In this document: piece by piece, positions 1-9,421 of the stretch
How positions within the stretch are numbered: position 1 is the stretch's first letter
Layout of the letters: each line of letters opens with the position of its first letter
Assembly: GCA_001270045.2 (NCBI GenBank)
Contig: DF970690.1
Coordinates: forward strand, 468,369-532,368
Source of the DNA: Bacteroidales bacterium 6E
Lineage (GTDB): Bacteria; Bacteroidota; Bacteroidia; Bacteroidales; Prolixibacteraceae
DNA length: 64,000 bases
Direction of reading: 5' to 3'
Program-made: the position numbers and the translations under genes
Notes under the pieces: generated by a model
Told to the model about the DNA's origin: nothing
The model's input: only the letters and a program-made list of their open reading frames with translations
Database searches by the model: none

Positions 1-493
1 TGGCAATGGCGCCCGACACAAAGATAAATCCATAGGTAGTGTTCGCTTCAGCTGGTGTCAATACCGTAATTACATAGGCAATAACTGCGCCGACCACAGT
101 AATCAATACCAAACCGGCATTCCATTTCTTGATATATCGGACAACATAAATGGCCGAAGCGACAATCAATCCGAAGAAAAATGACCATATGAGCACCGGA
201 TAAGTTTCCAGCAGGTATTCCATCAATTTAGCCAGGGAAAGGATGCTGATAAAGATACCAGCGACCAGGCTGATCAGGAAATTTCCATTGATTGCCCCCC
301 AAAAGTCTTTGATCTTTCCATGCAATAAAAGCCTCAGTGACGCAGGATTGATCGATTTGATGGAATTGATCAATTCTTCATAAATACCAGTTATAAACGC
401 AATTGTACCACCGGAAACCCCCGGGATAACATCGGCTGCTCCCATCGCCATCCCCCGAAGGGTAATCATTAAATAATCCTTGATTGATCTCAT
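1..493 (-). CDS. DUF368 family membrane protein, partial (C-terminus outside window)
   Basis: About 164 residues can be read from an ATG at 493 to the window edge, where the frame is still open. The N-terminus holds the family hallmark MAMGAADVIPGVSGGTIAF, followed by hydrophobic segments (one begins NFLISLVAGIFISIL, another IWSFFFGLIVASAIYVV). DUF368 proteins are polytopic inner-membrane proteins; members of this superfamily have been linked to flipping undecaprenyl phosphate back across the membrane (PopT). That role is known for relatives and only inferred here. The gene lies downstream of the TPR gene on the same strand, with a terminator-like hairpin between them, so it probably has its own promoter. 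Confidence 0.85.
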   Translation of the reverse strand, partial: MRSIKDYLMITLRGMAMGAADVIPGVSGGTIAFITGIYEELINSIKSINPASLRLLLHGKIKDFWGAINGNFLISLVAGIFISILSLAKLMEYLLETYPVLIWSFFFGLIVASAIYVVRYIKKWNAGLVLITVVGAVIAYVITVLTPAEANTTYGFIFVSGAIA

Positions 494-512
494 AATCAGC
501 TGACTTAAAACA

Positions 513-544
513 AAACCCGCGTAAAATTCCAATGACGCGGGTTT
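513..544 (-). terminator. Rho-independent terminator after the TPR gene
   Basis: A perfect 10-bp inverted repeat (AAACCCGCGT / ACGCGGGTTT) has a 12-nt loop. Read on the minus strand it is followed by a T-rich stretch (TTTTGTTTT). It sits 50 nt past the stop of the TPR gene and just before the DUF368 gene. Confidence 0.75.
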
Positions 545-595
545 AAATTATGGTTCTCCATATTATTCTTAAGGTATAACAATCTAAGGCCATAC

Positions 596-2014
596 CTATT
601 TATGTGGATTGTATGCCTTTATTAAACGCTTAACCGAGTCGTTTTGGGCAGCCTTGGGGAAGACTTCAAATAAGCCCTTATGAAGGTTAAAATCCAGCTT
701 AAGGGCTGTTTCGAGCTGTCCCACTGCCTCTGATTCACAATTCCTTTCCAGCAAGTAAGCGGCAAGGTGGTATTTCAGGACTGCGCTATTGTCATTGTGC
801 AGGTTACCCTTCTTGAGAATACCTATGGCATCGTCGACCTTTCCCCTGCTATGAAGGAATTCGGCAAAATATATCCACATCTCCGAATTCGCCGGATCAA
901 GGGCTGTTGCCCTCTTAAATGCTGCACGGGCCTCTCCTTCCTGGTTATTTTCAGCCAAAACCCTGCCAAGTGTAAACCAATAGTCAGGATTATCACCCTC
1001 GATGGAAATAGCTTTATTTATCATGGATATGCTTTCCTGGTAGTTCCTGTCCATCCAGAAAATCAAACCCGATGAGAACCATGCAATGTCATTCAGCGGA
1101 TTTTGGCCAACTGCCTTTTGGTAGAACCTGAGGGCCATCTTGTTCCGTCCCATATTCAGGTAACATTCGCCCATATAGCAGAAAGCATCATCGTTATCAG
1201 GATCAAGTTTAAGGTATTCCCGGTATGTCGCAATTGCCTCCTTATAACGTTCAAGATTGGCCAGCGAATTGGCTTTGTTAAAAAGAGCCTGAAAAAATGC
1301 ATCACTCAAGACGAGTGTATAATCATAGGCTTCGAGTGCTTTGGAATATTGGGCGGTCCGATTGTAGGCAATGCCCAGGTTGAACCAGACTGACGCATTG
1401 AATGGATCAATATCCAGATAAAGGTTATAATAGTAGATACTTTTTTCGGGCAATCCCATCTGATCATAGAAATAGCCTAAGTCATACAAGACCATTTCAT
1501 TTTCGGGGTTAAGGCTAAATGCCTTTTCGAAGTAGCTTACGGCCGTGACTTGATCTCCATAGTTAATGTAGGAAGATCCTATATGGTAAAGAACATCGTC
1601 TGCATCCATTTCTCCGGTAAGTTCAACGGCATAATCGAATGCCTCCCTTGCTTCATTCTCCTCTTCAAGTAACAAATGGGCAGTTCCTTTAAGAAGGAAG
1701 ACTTCAGGATTCTGGTCATCCAGGTTTAAAAACAATCTGAGTTCATCCAAAGCGGCTGAGGCATCTCCTTTATTGATGAGTGATTGCACAAACCTGAACC
1801 GCAATGGCAACGCCGCCGGATGAATATCCAGGCCATGTTGCAATGCCGTCTCTGCCATATCGAAATCGCCTTCACTGATCAGGTAGTCAATGATCTCTTC
1901 AAAATCACTGACGTCATAATAACCCGGGCGGCCTTTTTCCAACGATTCCCTGAACCGTCGTATTATTTCGAAAGCATCAAATTGGTCTGTGTAATTACTG
2001 TCGAATACTCTCAT
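596..2014 (-). CDS. Tetratricopeptide-repeat protein
   Basis: 472 residues made almost entirely of tandem TPR-like helical pairs from about residue 40 onward. Repeated consensus stretches are visible, such as AVSYFEKAFSLNPENE, ALEAYDYTLVLSD, AIATYREYLKLDPDNDD, ALRFYQKAVGQNPLND and ARAAFKRATALDPANSE. There is no signal peptide or lipobox, so a cytoplasmic scaffold or adaptor role is likely. TPR solenoids bind other proteins, and no catalytic domain is present to suggest a pathway. It is preceded by a TAACTTTG element (caaagtta at 2030-2037 on the plus strand) matching the Bacteroidota -7 consensus. Partner and specific function are unknown. Confidence 0.85.
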   Translation of the reverse strand: MRVFDSNYTDQFDAFEIIRRFRESLEKGRPGYYDVSDFEEIIDYLISEGDFDMAETALQHGLDIHPAALPLRFRFVQSLINKGDASAALDELRLFLNLDDQNPEVFLLKGTAHLLLEEENEAREAFDYAVELTGEMDADDVLYHIGSSYINYGDQVTAVSYFEKAFSLNPENEMVLYDLGYFYDQMGLPEKSIYYYNLYLDIDPFNASVWFNLGIAYNRTAQYSKALEAYDYTLVLSDAFFQALFNKANSLANLERYKEAIATYREYLKLDPDNDDAFCYMGECYLNMGRNKMALRFYQKAVGQNPLNDIAWFSSGLIFWMDRNYQESISMINKAISIEGDNPDYWFTLGRVLAENNQEGEARAAFKRATALDPANSEMWIYFAEFLHSRGKVDDAIGILKKGNLHNDNSAVLKYHLAAYLLERNCESEAVGQLETALKLDFNLHKGLFEVFPKAAQNDSVKRLIKAYNPHK

Positions 2015-2063
2015 ATATCAAATATGCCGCAAAGTTATAAAAAGAGATGATATAAAGTATGGA

Positions 2064-3593
2064 TTACTGATGTTGTGACCTTAACAGGTCGTTTACGGTT
2101 TTCACCGGATTAAATGTATCGATGGGAACTTCCACAAAAAGTGTGTTCCAGTCACTCATCGCCCCATTCCATAAACCCGGCAACTCCTGAGCCTTCAACT
2201 CCTTCCCGTCTTTCGACTTAGTGGAAATAAATCCGGTGAGTGGGTCAGTAAACAACATCAGGTCATACTTTTCACCTTTATAATTTTTTAACCCACAAAC
2301 CAGGTCTACCGGGTTAAAATGGGTAGCATGTTTAGCTATTTTTATCTGGATCGGGTTACCCTGGTCAATCTGTACACTTTCCGCGATTTGGAGCGATACG
2401 GTCCCGTCCTGATTTCGCGCCCAGAAAGGTCCTCCACCTGGTTCGCCTTCATTTCGCACCATTCCACAAACCCGAATAGGGCGGTTGTATTTTTCCTTCA
2501 GATATTGATATAAATCCTCCTTCTCAGTATAATACTGATTCTCAGCAGGCTTTACATTCAAGGTATTTTCGAGAAAATTGGCAGCCTCTGCCAGAAATCC
2601 ACTCTCCAGCGCTGTATGGTGCTTCTCGTTCAGCTCACGCTGATATTTAAAGATGTGATTCTGATAATGGAGAAGTACCCCGGCCAATGCCTTTTTATAC
2701 TCATAAGTTGCCGGTTTCAGATGATCCGGAACAACGTTGTCAATGTTCTTTATAAATACCAGATCGTTGTCCAAATCATTCAGATTTGACAACAAAGCTC
2801 CATGTCCACCGGGTCTGAACAACAGTGAACCATCCTTTTCACGGAAAGGCTCATTGTCGGGAGCAACGGCAATCGTATCGGTTGAAGGCTTCTGCTCACT
2901 GAAAGTGACTTCCAGGACAATACCAAATTTAGCTTCAAATTCAGCCTTGACTTTGTTAAGAAGGCTTTCAAATCCCGAACGGTGTTCAGGTGAAACGGTA
3001 AAATGCAACCTGACTACATTCTGATGGTCACGGGCATAAACCGTACCTTCCACCAGGTGTTCCTCGAATGGAGTCCTTGCATAACCTTCATATCGGTGAA
3101 ACAGGAGCAATCCCTTGGGAAGGTTTCCATAACCAAGTCCCCGGTCTGTTAGAAGGTATTCCAAAACATGAAGCAATCCCATGTCCAAATTTTGGCTTTT
3201 CAGGGATTCAACCAAAACTCCATAAAAGGCAAAATCCGAAATCCTTTCTATAAACTCCCTGACATCCTTTGAGCCAGCCAAAACTTCCGTTTCCGGTTTA
3301 CCTGCCTTAAGATCGTCCAATGCGGCAAACAGGGATTTAAACATTCGGCTTGCCGCTCCGGAGGCAGGCACAAATTTCACGATGGATATCCCTTCCAAAA
3401 CCTTTTGCTCAAAAATTTGTATAAACCTTTCAATCTCCTTATCATCAAGTTTCAGAATACCGTTACCCACCGAAGCAGCCTCCACAGCCTGAAGGTATGG
3501 GAAACCCGAACGAAAATTTTCAATCTGCTTCTTCACCTCTTCAAGCTGACTTCCTCGGGCAGCAATCTGTAATTCATCCTGTTTCGAAAACAT
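2064..3593 (-). CDS. DUF4301 family protein
   Basis: 509 residues, the full length expected for DUF4301, a family found mainly in Bacteroidota. The conserved N-terminal region ENFRSGFPYLQAVEAASVGNGI and the motif VKFVPASGAASRMFKSLF (about residues 80-97) support the call. A later stretch LLFRPGGHGALLSNLNDLD resembles sugar-nucleotide transferase-like proteins, but this is a weak resemblance only. There is no signal peptide or membrane segment, so it is probably cytosolic. No biochemical function is established for the family as far as I know. It is a single gene, divergent from the radical SAM gene at 3755. Confidence 0.75.
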   Translation of the reverse strand: MFSKQDELQIAARGSQLEEVKKQIENFRSGFPYLQAVEAASVGNGILKLDDKEIERFIQIFEQKVLEGISIVKFVPASGAASRMFKSLFAALDDLKAGKPETEVLAGSKDVREFIERISDFAFYGVLVESLKSQNLDMGLLHVLEYLLTDRGLGYGNLPKGLLLFHRYEGYARTPFEEHLVEGTVYARDHQNVVRLHFTVSPEHRSGFESLLNKVKAEFEAKFGIVLEVTFSEQKPSTDTIAVAPDNEPFREKDGSLLFRPGGHGALLSNLNDLDNDLVFIKNIDNVVPDHLKPATYEYKKALAGVLLHYQNHIFKYQRELNEKHHTALESGFLAEAANFLENTLNVKPAENQYYTEKEDLYQYLKEKYNRPIRVCGMVRNEGEPGGGPFWARNQDGTVSLQIAESVQIDQGNPIQIKIAKHATHFNPVDLVCGLKNYKGEKYDLMLFTDPLTGFISTKSKDGKELKAQELPGLWNGAMSDWNTLFVEVPIDTFNPVKTVNDLLRSQHQ

Positions 3594-3754
3594 AACCTCG
3601 TATTTTTTGTATTAAAAATAGTGCTTTTAACTGACCAAATGCCCGATTTGACTTGATTTGGCAGTAAAGTTTTCAAATGACTTTTCAACACCGGCGCCAG
3701 AGTGACTGTTGCAGAATTGATTACCTTTACCGGCCCGAAATGAATCATATCATT

Positions 3755-4699
3755 ATGCAGCAATATCCCTGGGGGCATTCCCGTCGTTTCAATGATTTTC
3801 CCTCCCATTTCCGAAGATTATTCAAACAAAGAGTTCAAAAGATATCCATCGATGCCGGCTTTACCTGTCCTAATCGCGACGGAAAATTGGGGAAAGGGGG
3901 CTGTACCTATTGTAATAACGACTCCTTCAATCCCACTTTTTGTGATACGGAAGAAAGCATCACCCAACAAATCACCAACGGTATTTCGTTTTTCATGGCC
4001 AAGTACCCCGACATGAAGTATCTGGCCTACTTTCAGTCGTACAGCAATACATACGGACAACTGGAGCATCTTAAAAAGCTATACGAGGAAGCCCTGTCCT
4101 ATCCCGGAATGATGGGCCTTGTCATTGCAACGCGCCCCGATTGCATTTATCCTGAATTGATGGAATACCTGGCCAGGTTATCTGAGAAAACCTACATCAT
4201 GATCGAATACGGTGTTGAATCACACCTGAACCCTACACTTGAGAGGATTAACAGGGGTCATAATTTCGAAACATCGGTAAAGGCATTTGAGGTAACGGCT
4301 GAATATGGGATCAGAACCTGCGCTCATCTTATCCTTGGGCTTCCGGGTGAAACCCATGAAGATATGATGGAACAGGCAAGGGTTATTTCACAGTTGCCTG
4401 TTAACAACCTCAAATTACATCAATTGCAAATACATCGTGGCACCGTTATGGCAGCCCAGTTCAGAAGGAATCCCGAAAGCTTTCATTTGTTTACCGCAGA
4501 TGAATATACCGAACTGGTAACGGATTACCTCGAAAGATTAAATCCGGGAATCGTGGTTGAACGATTTATCAGTCAATCGCCGCCAGAGTTTCTGATTGCC
4601 CCAAAGTGGGGTCTGAAAAATTTTGAGTTTGTGGCGAAAGTGGAAAAAAGGTTGAAAGAGAGAGATACATGGCAGGGCAGGTTGTTTAGCCATGAATGA
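3755..4699 (+). CDS. TIGR01212 family radical SAM protein (YhcC-like)
   Basis: The iron-sulfur motif is seen in DAGFTCPNRDGKLGKGGCTYC, with three cysteines spaced as in the YhcC/TIGR01212 group rather than the classic CxxxCxxC. Further family signatures are YFQSYSNTYG, IATRPDC, EYGVESH and LILGLPGETHEDM. I place the start at 3755 (MQQYPWGHSRRF), where homologues begin; an in-frame ATG at 3740 is also possible, and the upstream extension from 3677 looks non-coding. Length is 314 residues. The reaction of YhcC proteins is not well defined; a role in RNA modification has been suggested for relatives. Function is therefore only 'radical SAM enzyme'. Confidence 0.88.
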   Translation: MQQYPWGHSRRFNDFPSHFRRLFKQRVQKISIDAGFTCPNRDGKLGKGGCTYCNNDSFNPTFCDTEESITQQITNGISFFMAKYPDMKYLAYFQSYSNTYGQLEHLKKLYEEALSYPGMMGLVIATRPDCIYPELMEYLARLSEKTYIMIEYGVESHLNPTLERINRGHNFETSVKAFEVTAEYGIRTCAHLILGLPGETHEDMMEQARVISQLPVNNLKLHQLQIHRGTVMAAQFRRNPESFHLFTADEYTELVTDYLERLNPGIVVERFISQSPPEFLIAPKWGLKNFEFVAKVEKRLKERDTWQGRLFSHE

Positions 4700-4751
4700 T
4701 CAGGATTCCAGACCAATTTTCACCAAACACAGAAATCCCATAGGCCCACTA

Positions 4752-5504
4752 TCAGACATTCGCCCCAAAAACCCTCTTCAGCAATTCGGTTACCCGGGCT
4801 ACAGGATCTGTCCTGATCAGTTTTTCCTGTTCGGCAATCTTGAGAAACAATCCATCCAGGGCCTTACCGGTGAGATACTCATCCAAACGAATGTTCACGG
4901 GTGTCAATCCAGCCAGTTGTCCTAAGGTGGAGTTGGCTACCTTGTTCCATTCCCCGGTAAGCTTGTTCCAGCTTTCGGTGGTTGAAACATTGGCAACCAA
5001 TTTCTTGTCGAGTGAAGCCCTGATCTTTGGCTGATATAACTGAAACAACTGATCGGAAGTTGAATTCTTAAGATACAAGGTTGCCGCGTTGTCACCCCCC
5101 TTTAAAATCGACAATCCATCTGAAATGCTCATGCTTGTGATGCTCCCCAGAAATATGGGTCCGGCTTCCCTGGCAGCATCCTCAGCTGCCCTGTTGATCC
5201 TTAAAATTACATCTTCCACCAGTTTATCCCCTCCCGGAATCCTGGATATGTTTTTCGTAATCACCTCAGCCTCCGGAGGAAGCAGAATCCTGATCAGCTG
5301 ATCCTTGTAGTATCCATCAACTTTTGAAACCCTTGCTACCGTCGAGTCAGTACCTACCGAAAGGGCCTGCTTCAGCCCGGCAATAATCTCGGTATTGGAA
5401 AGCGGGGCATCAGCCATGGTAGTGGAAACCACCTGCATCAGTTCGGCACACGATGATAGCCCGAATAAAAGCAATGCTGAAATAAATATTCTTACTCTCT
5501 TCAT
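4752..5504 (-). CDS. DUF4197 family lipoprotein
   Basis: 250 residues from an ATG at 5504; a longer frame upstream would bury the signal sequence. The N-terminus MKRVRIFISALLLFGLSSC is a lipoprotein signal with lipobox LSSC and the lipidated Cys at position 19. The mature part carries DUF4197 features: AGLKQALSVGTDSTVARVSKVDGYY near the N-terminus, then ILLPPEAEVI and a C-terminal ALDGLFLKIAEQEKLIR. Families of this type are envelope proteins of unknown function. It lies 35 nt downstream of ygiQ on the same strand, so the two are probably cotranscribed, although a functional link is not obvious. Confidence 0.85.
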   Translation of the reverse strand: MKRVRIFISALLLFGLSSCAELMQVVSTTMADAPLSNTEIIAGLKQALSVGTDSTVARVSKVDGYYKDQLIRILLPPEAEVITKNISRIPGGDKLVEDVILRINRAAEDAAREAGPIFLGSITSMSISDGLSILKGGDNAATLYLKNSTSDQLFQLYQPKIRASLDKKLVANVSTTESWNKLTGEWNKVANSTLGQLAGLTPVNIRLDEYLTGKALDGLFLKIAEQEKLIRTDPVARVTELLKRVFGANV

Positions 5505-5539
5505 GATGATGTTGTTTAAGTTTAGGGATGATTCTGAAC

Positions 5540-7429
5540 TCACATTTTACTGGAAGGCGGATTCTTCTTTTTATCTGTTGCCTCTTTTGGGGAAGAAAAA
5601 TCAAAAAGCTTATTGACGAGGTCATTACGCCCGATTGATTTTAACTCATTCAGGATCGATCGGCGAAACTCGCGTTTGTACCAAAAGAAGAATTGTCTCT
5701 GACTCTGCTTCTCCATAGGGTTTCGGGCAGTGTAGACTTTCTCCATGGTATAGGGATGGTATCCGGAATAATAAATCTCCGTTGCCAAAGTCATGGGCGT
5801 AGGGGTAAAATCCTGCACCTGTTCAAGCCTGAAATTCATCTGCTTGGTCTTAATGGCCAGGTCAGCCATATCCTCCGACTTGCTGCCGGGATGACTGCTG
5901 ATAAAGTATGGGATCAGCTGTTGGTTAAGATGTTCCTCATTATTGATTTTGGCAAACTCTTTATTCAATTCTTCAAACAGGCGGAAGGGAGGCTTTCTCA
6001 TGAATTTTAAAACCTCATCGGAGGTGTGCTCGGGAGCCACCTTCAACCTTCCTGACACATGATGCTTGATCACCTCCCTCAAATACTGGCGGTTAGCCTT
6101 ATCTGTCTCCTCCCTGCCTGTCTTTTCAAGTATCATGTCATAACGGATACCACTTCCGACAAAAGCTTTTTTGACTTTCGGATGACTCCTCACCTTTTTG
6201 TAAAGATCCATCATGGGCTGATGATTGGTATCCAGGTTTTTACAGATCGTCGGGAATATGCATGAGGGTCGTTTGCATTTTTTACAGATCTCCTCATGAA
6301 TGCCTTTCATCTTGTACATGTTGGCCGAAGGTCCTCCCAAATCAGAAATGTATCCTTTATAATCAGGCATTTGCGTTACTTTTTCCACTTCTTTCATAAC
6401 CGATTCTTCACTCCGGCTCGAAATAAATTTTCCCTGGTGGGCAGAGATGGTGCAAAAGGTGCAGCCTCCAAAACATCCGCGATGAATGTTGATGGAGTGT
6501 CTGATCATTTCATAGGCGGGAATTGTACCCTTACCGTTATATCGGGGATGAGGGAGTCGTGTGTATGGGAGATCATATACCCTGTCCACTTCCTTTTCAC
6601 TCAATGGTGGCCATGGAGGATTGATGACTACCTGACGGTCTCCGATATGCTGTATCAGCAGTTTGGCTTCCATCTTGTTTGACTCCTCCTCGATATGCAT
6701 GAAATTGCGAGAATAGGTTTTTTTGTCTGCCAAACAAGCCTCATGGGACGCCAGTTCCAAAACATCCCATTTCTTCTGGGTTGCAAAATATGCTCCTTTG
6801 TCGGTCAGGAATGCGGTTTGTGGAAGGTTGGTCAATTTATTGACCTGTACCCCACGCTCCATGAGTTTCACAAACTCACCCAAAGATTTCTCGGCCATGC
6901 CATAAAACAGCAGGTCGGCACCTGAATCCACCAGTATGGAAGGCATTAGCTTATCTGACCAATAATCGTAATGGGTAACCCTGCGCAGGGAAGCTTCAAT
7001 TCCACCAATAATCAAGGGAACATCGGGAAACAGTTCTTTCACTATTTGCGAATATACGATTGTCGCATAGTCAGGTCTTGCACCAGCTTTACCGCCGGGA
7101 GTATAGGCGTCATCCGACCTTTTGCGCCGCCCTGCCGTGTAATGGTTCACCATTGAATCCATATTACCCCCTGTAATCGCAAAAAACAGATTAGGCCGAC
7201 CAAGCTTTTTGAAATCCCGAAGGTCATCCTGCCAGTTTGGCTGTGGAACAATGGCTACCCGCAGCCCTTCGGCCTCCAGAAGCCGTCCGATCACGGCCAT
7301 TCCAAAGGAGGGATGATCTACGTAGGCATCACCTGAAAAAAGTATGACGTCGGCCGAATCCCATCCCCGCTTTTCCATTTCCTTTCGTGACGTCGGCAGC
7401 CACTCATTGATATCGTATGTCCGGTTCAT
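5540..7429 (-). CDS. ygiQ: YgiQ family radical SAM protein
   Basis: 629 residues. The YgiQ N-terminal domain starts with WLPTSRKEMEKRGWDSADVILFSGDAYVDHPSFG, followed by a cobalamin-binding-like fold with the signature GGIEASLRR. The radical SAM domain carries the cluster motif CFGGCTFC within NIHRGCFGGCTFCTISAHQG (near residue 315). The C-terminal region has VQDFTPTPMTLATEIYYSG and the terminal helical YgiQ tail. The exact reaction is unknown, although the family is very widespread. It heads a probable two-gene unit with the DUF4197 lipoprotein and is divergent from the OlsF-like gene. Confidence 0.93.
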   Translation of the reverse strand: MNRTYDINEWLPTSRKEMEKRGWDSADVILFSGDAYVDHPSFGMAVIGRLLEAEGLRVAIVPQPNWQDDLRDFKKLGRPNLFFAITGGNMDSMVNHYTAGRRKRSDDAYTPGGKAGARPDYATIVYSQIVKELFPDVPLIIGGIEASLRRVTHYDYWSDKLMPSILVDSGADLLFYGMAEKSLGEFVKLMERGVQVNKLTNLPQTAFLTDKGAYFATQKKWDVLELASHEACLADKKTYSRNFMHIEEESNKMEAKLLIQHIGDRQVVINPPWPPLSEKEVDRVYDLPYTRLPHPRYNGKGTIPAYEMIRHSINIHRGCFGGCTFCTISAHQGKFISSRSEESVMKEVEKVTQMPDYKGYISDLGGPSANMYKMKGIHEEICKKCKRPSCIFPTICKNLDTNHQPMMDLYKKVRSHPKVKKAFVGSGIRYDMILEKTGREETDKANRQYLREVIKHHVSGRLKVAPEHTSDEVLKFMRKPPFRLFEELNKEFAKINNEEHLNQQLIPYFISSHPGSKSEDMADLAIKTKQMNFRLEQVQDFTPTPMTLATEIYYSGYHPYTMEKVYTARNPMEKQSQRQFFFWYKREFRRSILNELKSIGRNDLVNKLFDFSSPKEATDKKKNPPSSKM

Positions 7430-7586
7430 ATCGAGTTAAACAAAAATCTGACCTGACTGGTTCTTCTCTCAGGCAATTTTACTATTTTCAACCTGGCAAA
7501 ATTAACTGTATTTCTGATTATTCCTTTTAAAATAATCATAATCAGCCTACAGCCAAACTTTCAAAACCTGAAACTACTGACTAACG

Positions 7587-9383
7587 ATGGAATTGGTAAA
7601 ACCCAGCGACCTCGTCAATGCCAACCCCAAACTCAATTTTCTCGGAGGTGAATTCTTCGCCCGCATCCTCATGTATATTCTCAAGTTCCAGAAGCTTAAC
7701 CGAATATACAAACGGATCCACCAAAAAAAAGGCCTTGACTTCATCAACGAAGTAATCCATCAACTTGACCTAAAGGTTGACTATGATCCCAATGAGATCA
7801 AAAGGATTCCTTCTGAAGGACCGGCCATTATCGTGGCAAACCATCCTTTGGGAGGCCTCGATGGATTGCTGCTGATCAAGCTGGTATTGGAATTGCGTAA
7901 GGATGTAAAAATTTTTGCCGGACCACTTCTCAAAAAGATTGAAGCCGTTTCTGATTTCTTTATTGAAAGAGATCCTTTCTCAACAGAATCAAACAATTCC
8001 CAAGAGGTTTTCAGTGGCCTGAGAGAATCGATTTCTCACATCCAGAATGGCGGCATCCTTTGCATATTTCCTGCAAGGGAAGCAAGCGTCATTGACGGGC
8101 AGTTTATTGTATCCGATGGCATCTGGAGATATCCTGTCATCAAATTTATCCGAAAAATGGAAGTACCGGTTATCCCGGTTCTTTTCCAACCAAATTACAG
8201 CAGGCTTTTCAAAATTCTTTGCCAGATTCATCCGGCCCTGAAAAATATGCGGTTGCCCTCTGAATTGTTTAATAAGAAAAACAAGAAGATCAATATCCGC
8301 ATTGGTAATCCCATACGAAAACCTGACCAGGAAAGATTCTGTGACATCTACCAGTTTGGCCGTTACCTGAGGGCCAAAACCTATGGAATGGCATCTTCGC
8401 GTGAAATAAAGCGGTTCTTCAATTATTCGCTAATCCCGATCCAGGAGCCTGAGCCTATCACCGAGCCTGTCAGCAAGGAGCTTTTATTGAAGGATTTACA
8501 GAATATCCGGCACAACTACTTACTCTTCAGGTTGAAGGAATACTCTGTTTTTTGTGCTCCATCAGCTGAGATCCCTTCCATACTGAATGAAATTGGAAGA
8601 CTCAGGGAGATCACATTTCGCGAGGTTGGAGAAGGATCTAACCGAAGCATTGACCTTGATGAATTTGATTTATATTACAACCAGCTGTTTATCTGGGATG
8701 AAGAATCGCAAAAGCTGGTTGGGGCCTATCGTATCGGATTGGGAAATGAAATCATGAATCAATATGGCCCACGGGGATTTTATCTGCATACGCTTTTCCG
8801 TCTGGATGCCGGATTGCACAATTTCCTGAACCAGGCTCTTGAATTGGGAAGGTCTTTTGTTGTCAGGGAATACCAAAGAAAACCCATGCCTCTCTTCCTC
8901 CTCTGGAAAGGCATACTCTATTTTATCCTGAAAAATCCTGAATATCGCTATCTGACAGGACCGGTCAGCATCAGCAACAATTATTCTAAAATCTCAAAAG
9001 AATTGATCATAAAGTTTATCATGGCCAATCATTTCGATTGGAAGATTGCAAAAATGGTAAGACCAAGAAATTCCTACAAATTCAAGACTGAAAATCCAGA
9101 CCTGAAAGTCTTGATGGATACCATGGAGAAAGACATCAACAGGCTTGACAAAATCATTGGCGACGTTGATGCATTCAATTCCGGGCTTCCGGTCCTGCTC
9201 AAAAAATATATCAAACTCAATGCCCGGATCGCAGGGTTCAATGTCGATCCGCTCTTTAACAATTGTCTTGATGGATTAATCGTACTTGACATTTTCGATG
9301 TTCCCAAAAACATCATCGAATCGTTATCGAAAGAAGTGAATGACGGCACCTTGCTTGAAAGATTCTATTCAAACCGCGAATAA
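7587..9383 (+). CDS. OlsF-like bifunctional acyltransferase (amino-acid lipid synthesis)
   Basis: 598 residues with two domains. Residues about 60-270 form a PlsC-like O-acyltransferase with NHPLGGLDG as the catalytic histidine/aspartate motif (five residues between H and D, against the usual four) and the substrate motif IFPAREAS in place of FPEG. Residues about 300-560 form an OlsB-like N-acyltransferase (ITFREVGEGSNRSIDLDEFD, YGPRGFYLHTLF, PEYRYLTGPVSIS). The same order occurs in OlsF of Serratia and Flavobacterium, which makes ornithine lipids; in Bacteroides the separate GlsB and GlsA proteins make glycine lipids. The fusion is therefore likely to make a zwitterionic amino-acid membrane lipid. 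Which amino acid is used cannot be told from sequence. Confidence 0.85.
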   Translation: MELVKPSDLVNANPKLNFLGGEFFARILMYILKFQKLNRIYKRIHQKKGLDFINEVIHQLDLKVDYDPNEIKRIPSEGPAIIVANHPLGGLDGLLLIKLVLELRKDVKIFAGPLLKKIEAVSDFFIERDPFSTESNNSQEVFSGLRESISHIQNGGILCIFPAREASVIDGQFIVSDGIWRYPVIKFIRKMEVPVIPVLFQPNYSRLFKILCQIHPALKNMRLPSELFNKKNKKINIRIGNPIRKPDQERFCDIYQFGRYLRAKTYGMASSREIKRFFNYSLIPIQEPEPITEPVSKELLLKDLQNIRHNYLLFRLKEYSVFCAPSAEIPSILNEIGRLREITFREVGEGSNRSIDLDEFDLYYNQLFIWDEESQKLVGAYRIGLGNEIMNQYGPRGFYLHTLFRLDAGLHNFLNQALELGRSFVVREYQRKPMPLFLLWKGILYFILKNPEYRYLTGPVSISNNYSKISKELIIKFIMANHFDWKIAKMVRPRNSYKFKTENPDLKVLMDTMEKDINRLDKIIGDVDAFNSGLPVLLKKYIKLNARIAGFNVDPLFNNCLDGLIVLDIFDVPKNIIESLSKEVNDGTLLERFYSNRE

Positions 9384-9421
9384 ACAGTTCTCAGAAAACT
9401 CCTTATTTAAATAGAGTTAGC

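Noticed and set aside
4692-4925. Plus-strand ORF overlapping the 3' end of the DUF4197 gene
   Set aside because: It is the complement of a clear lipoprotein gene and has no protein-like composition.
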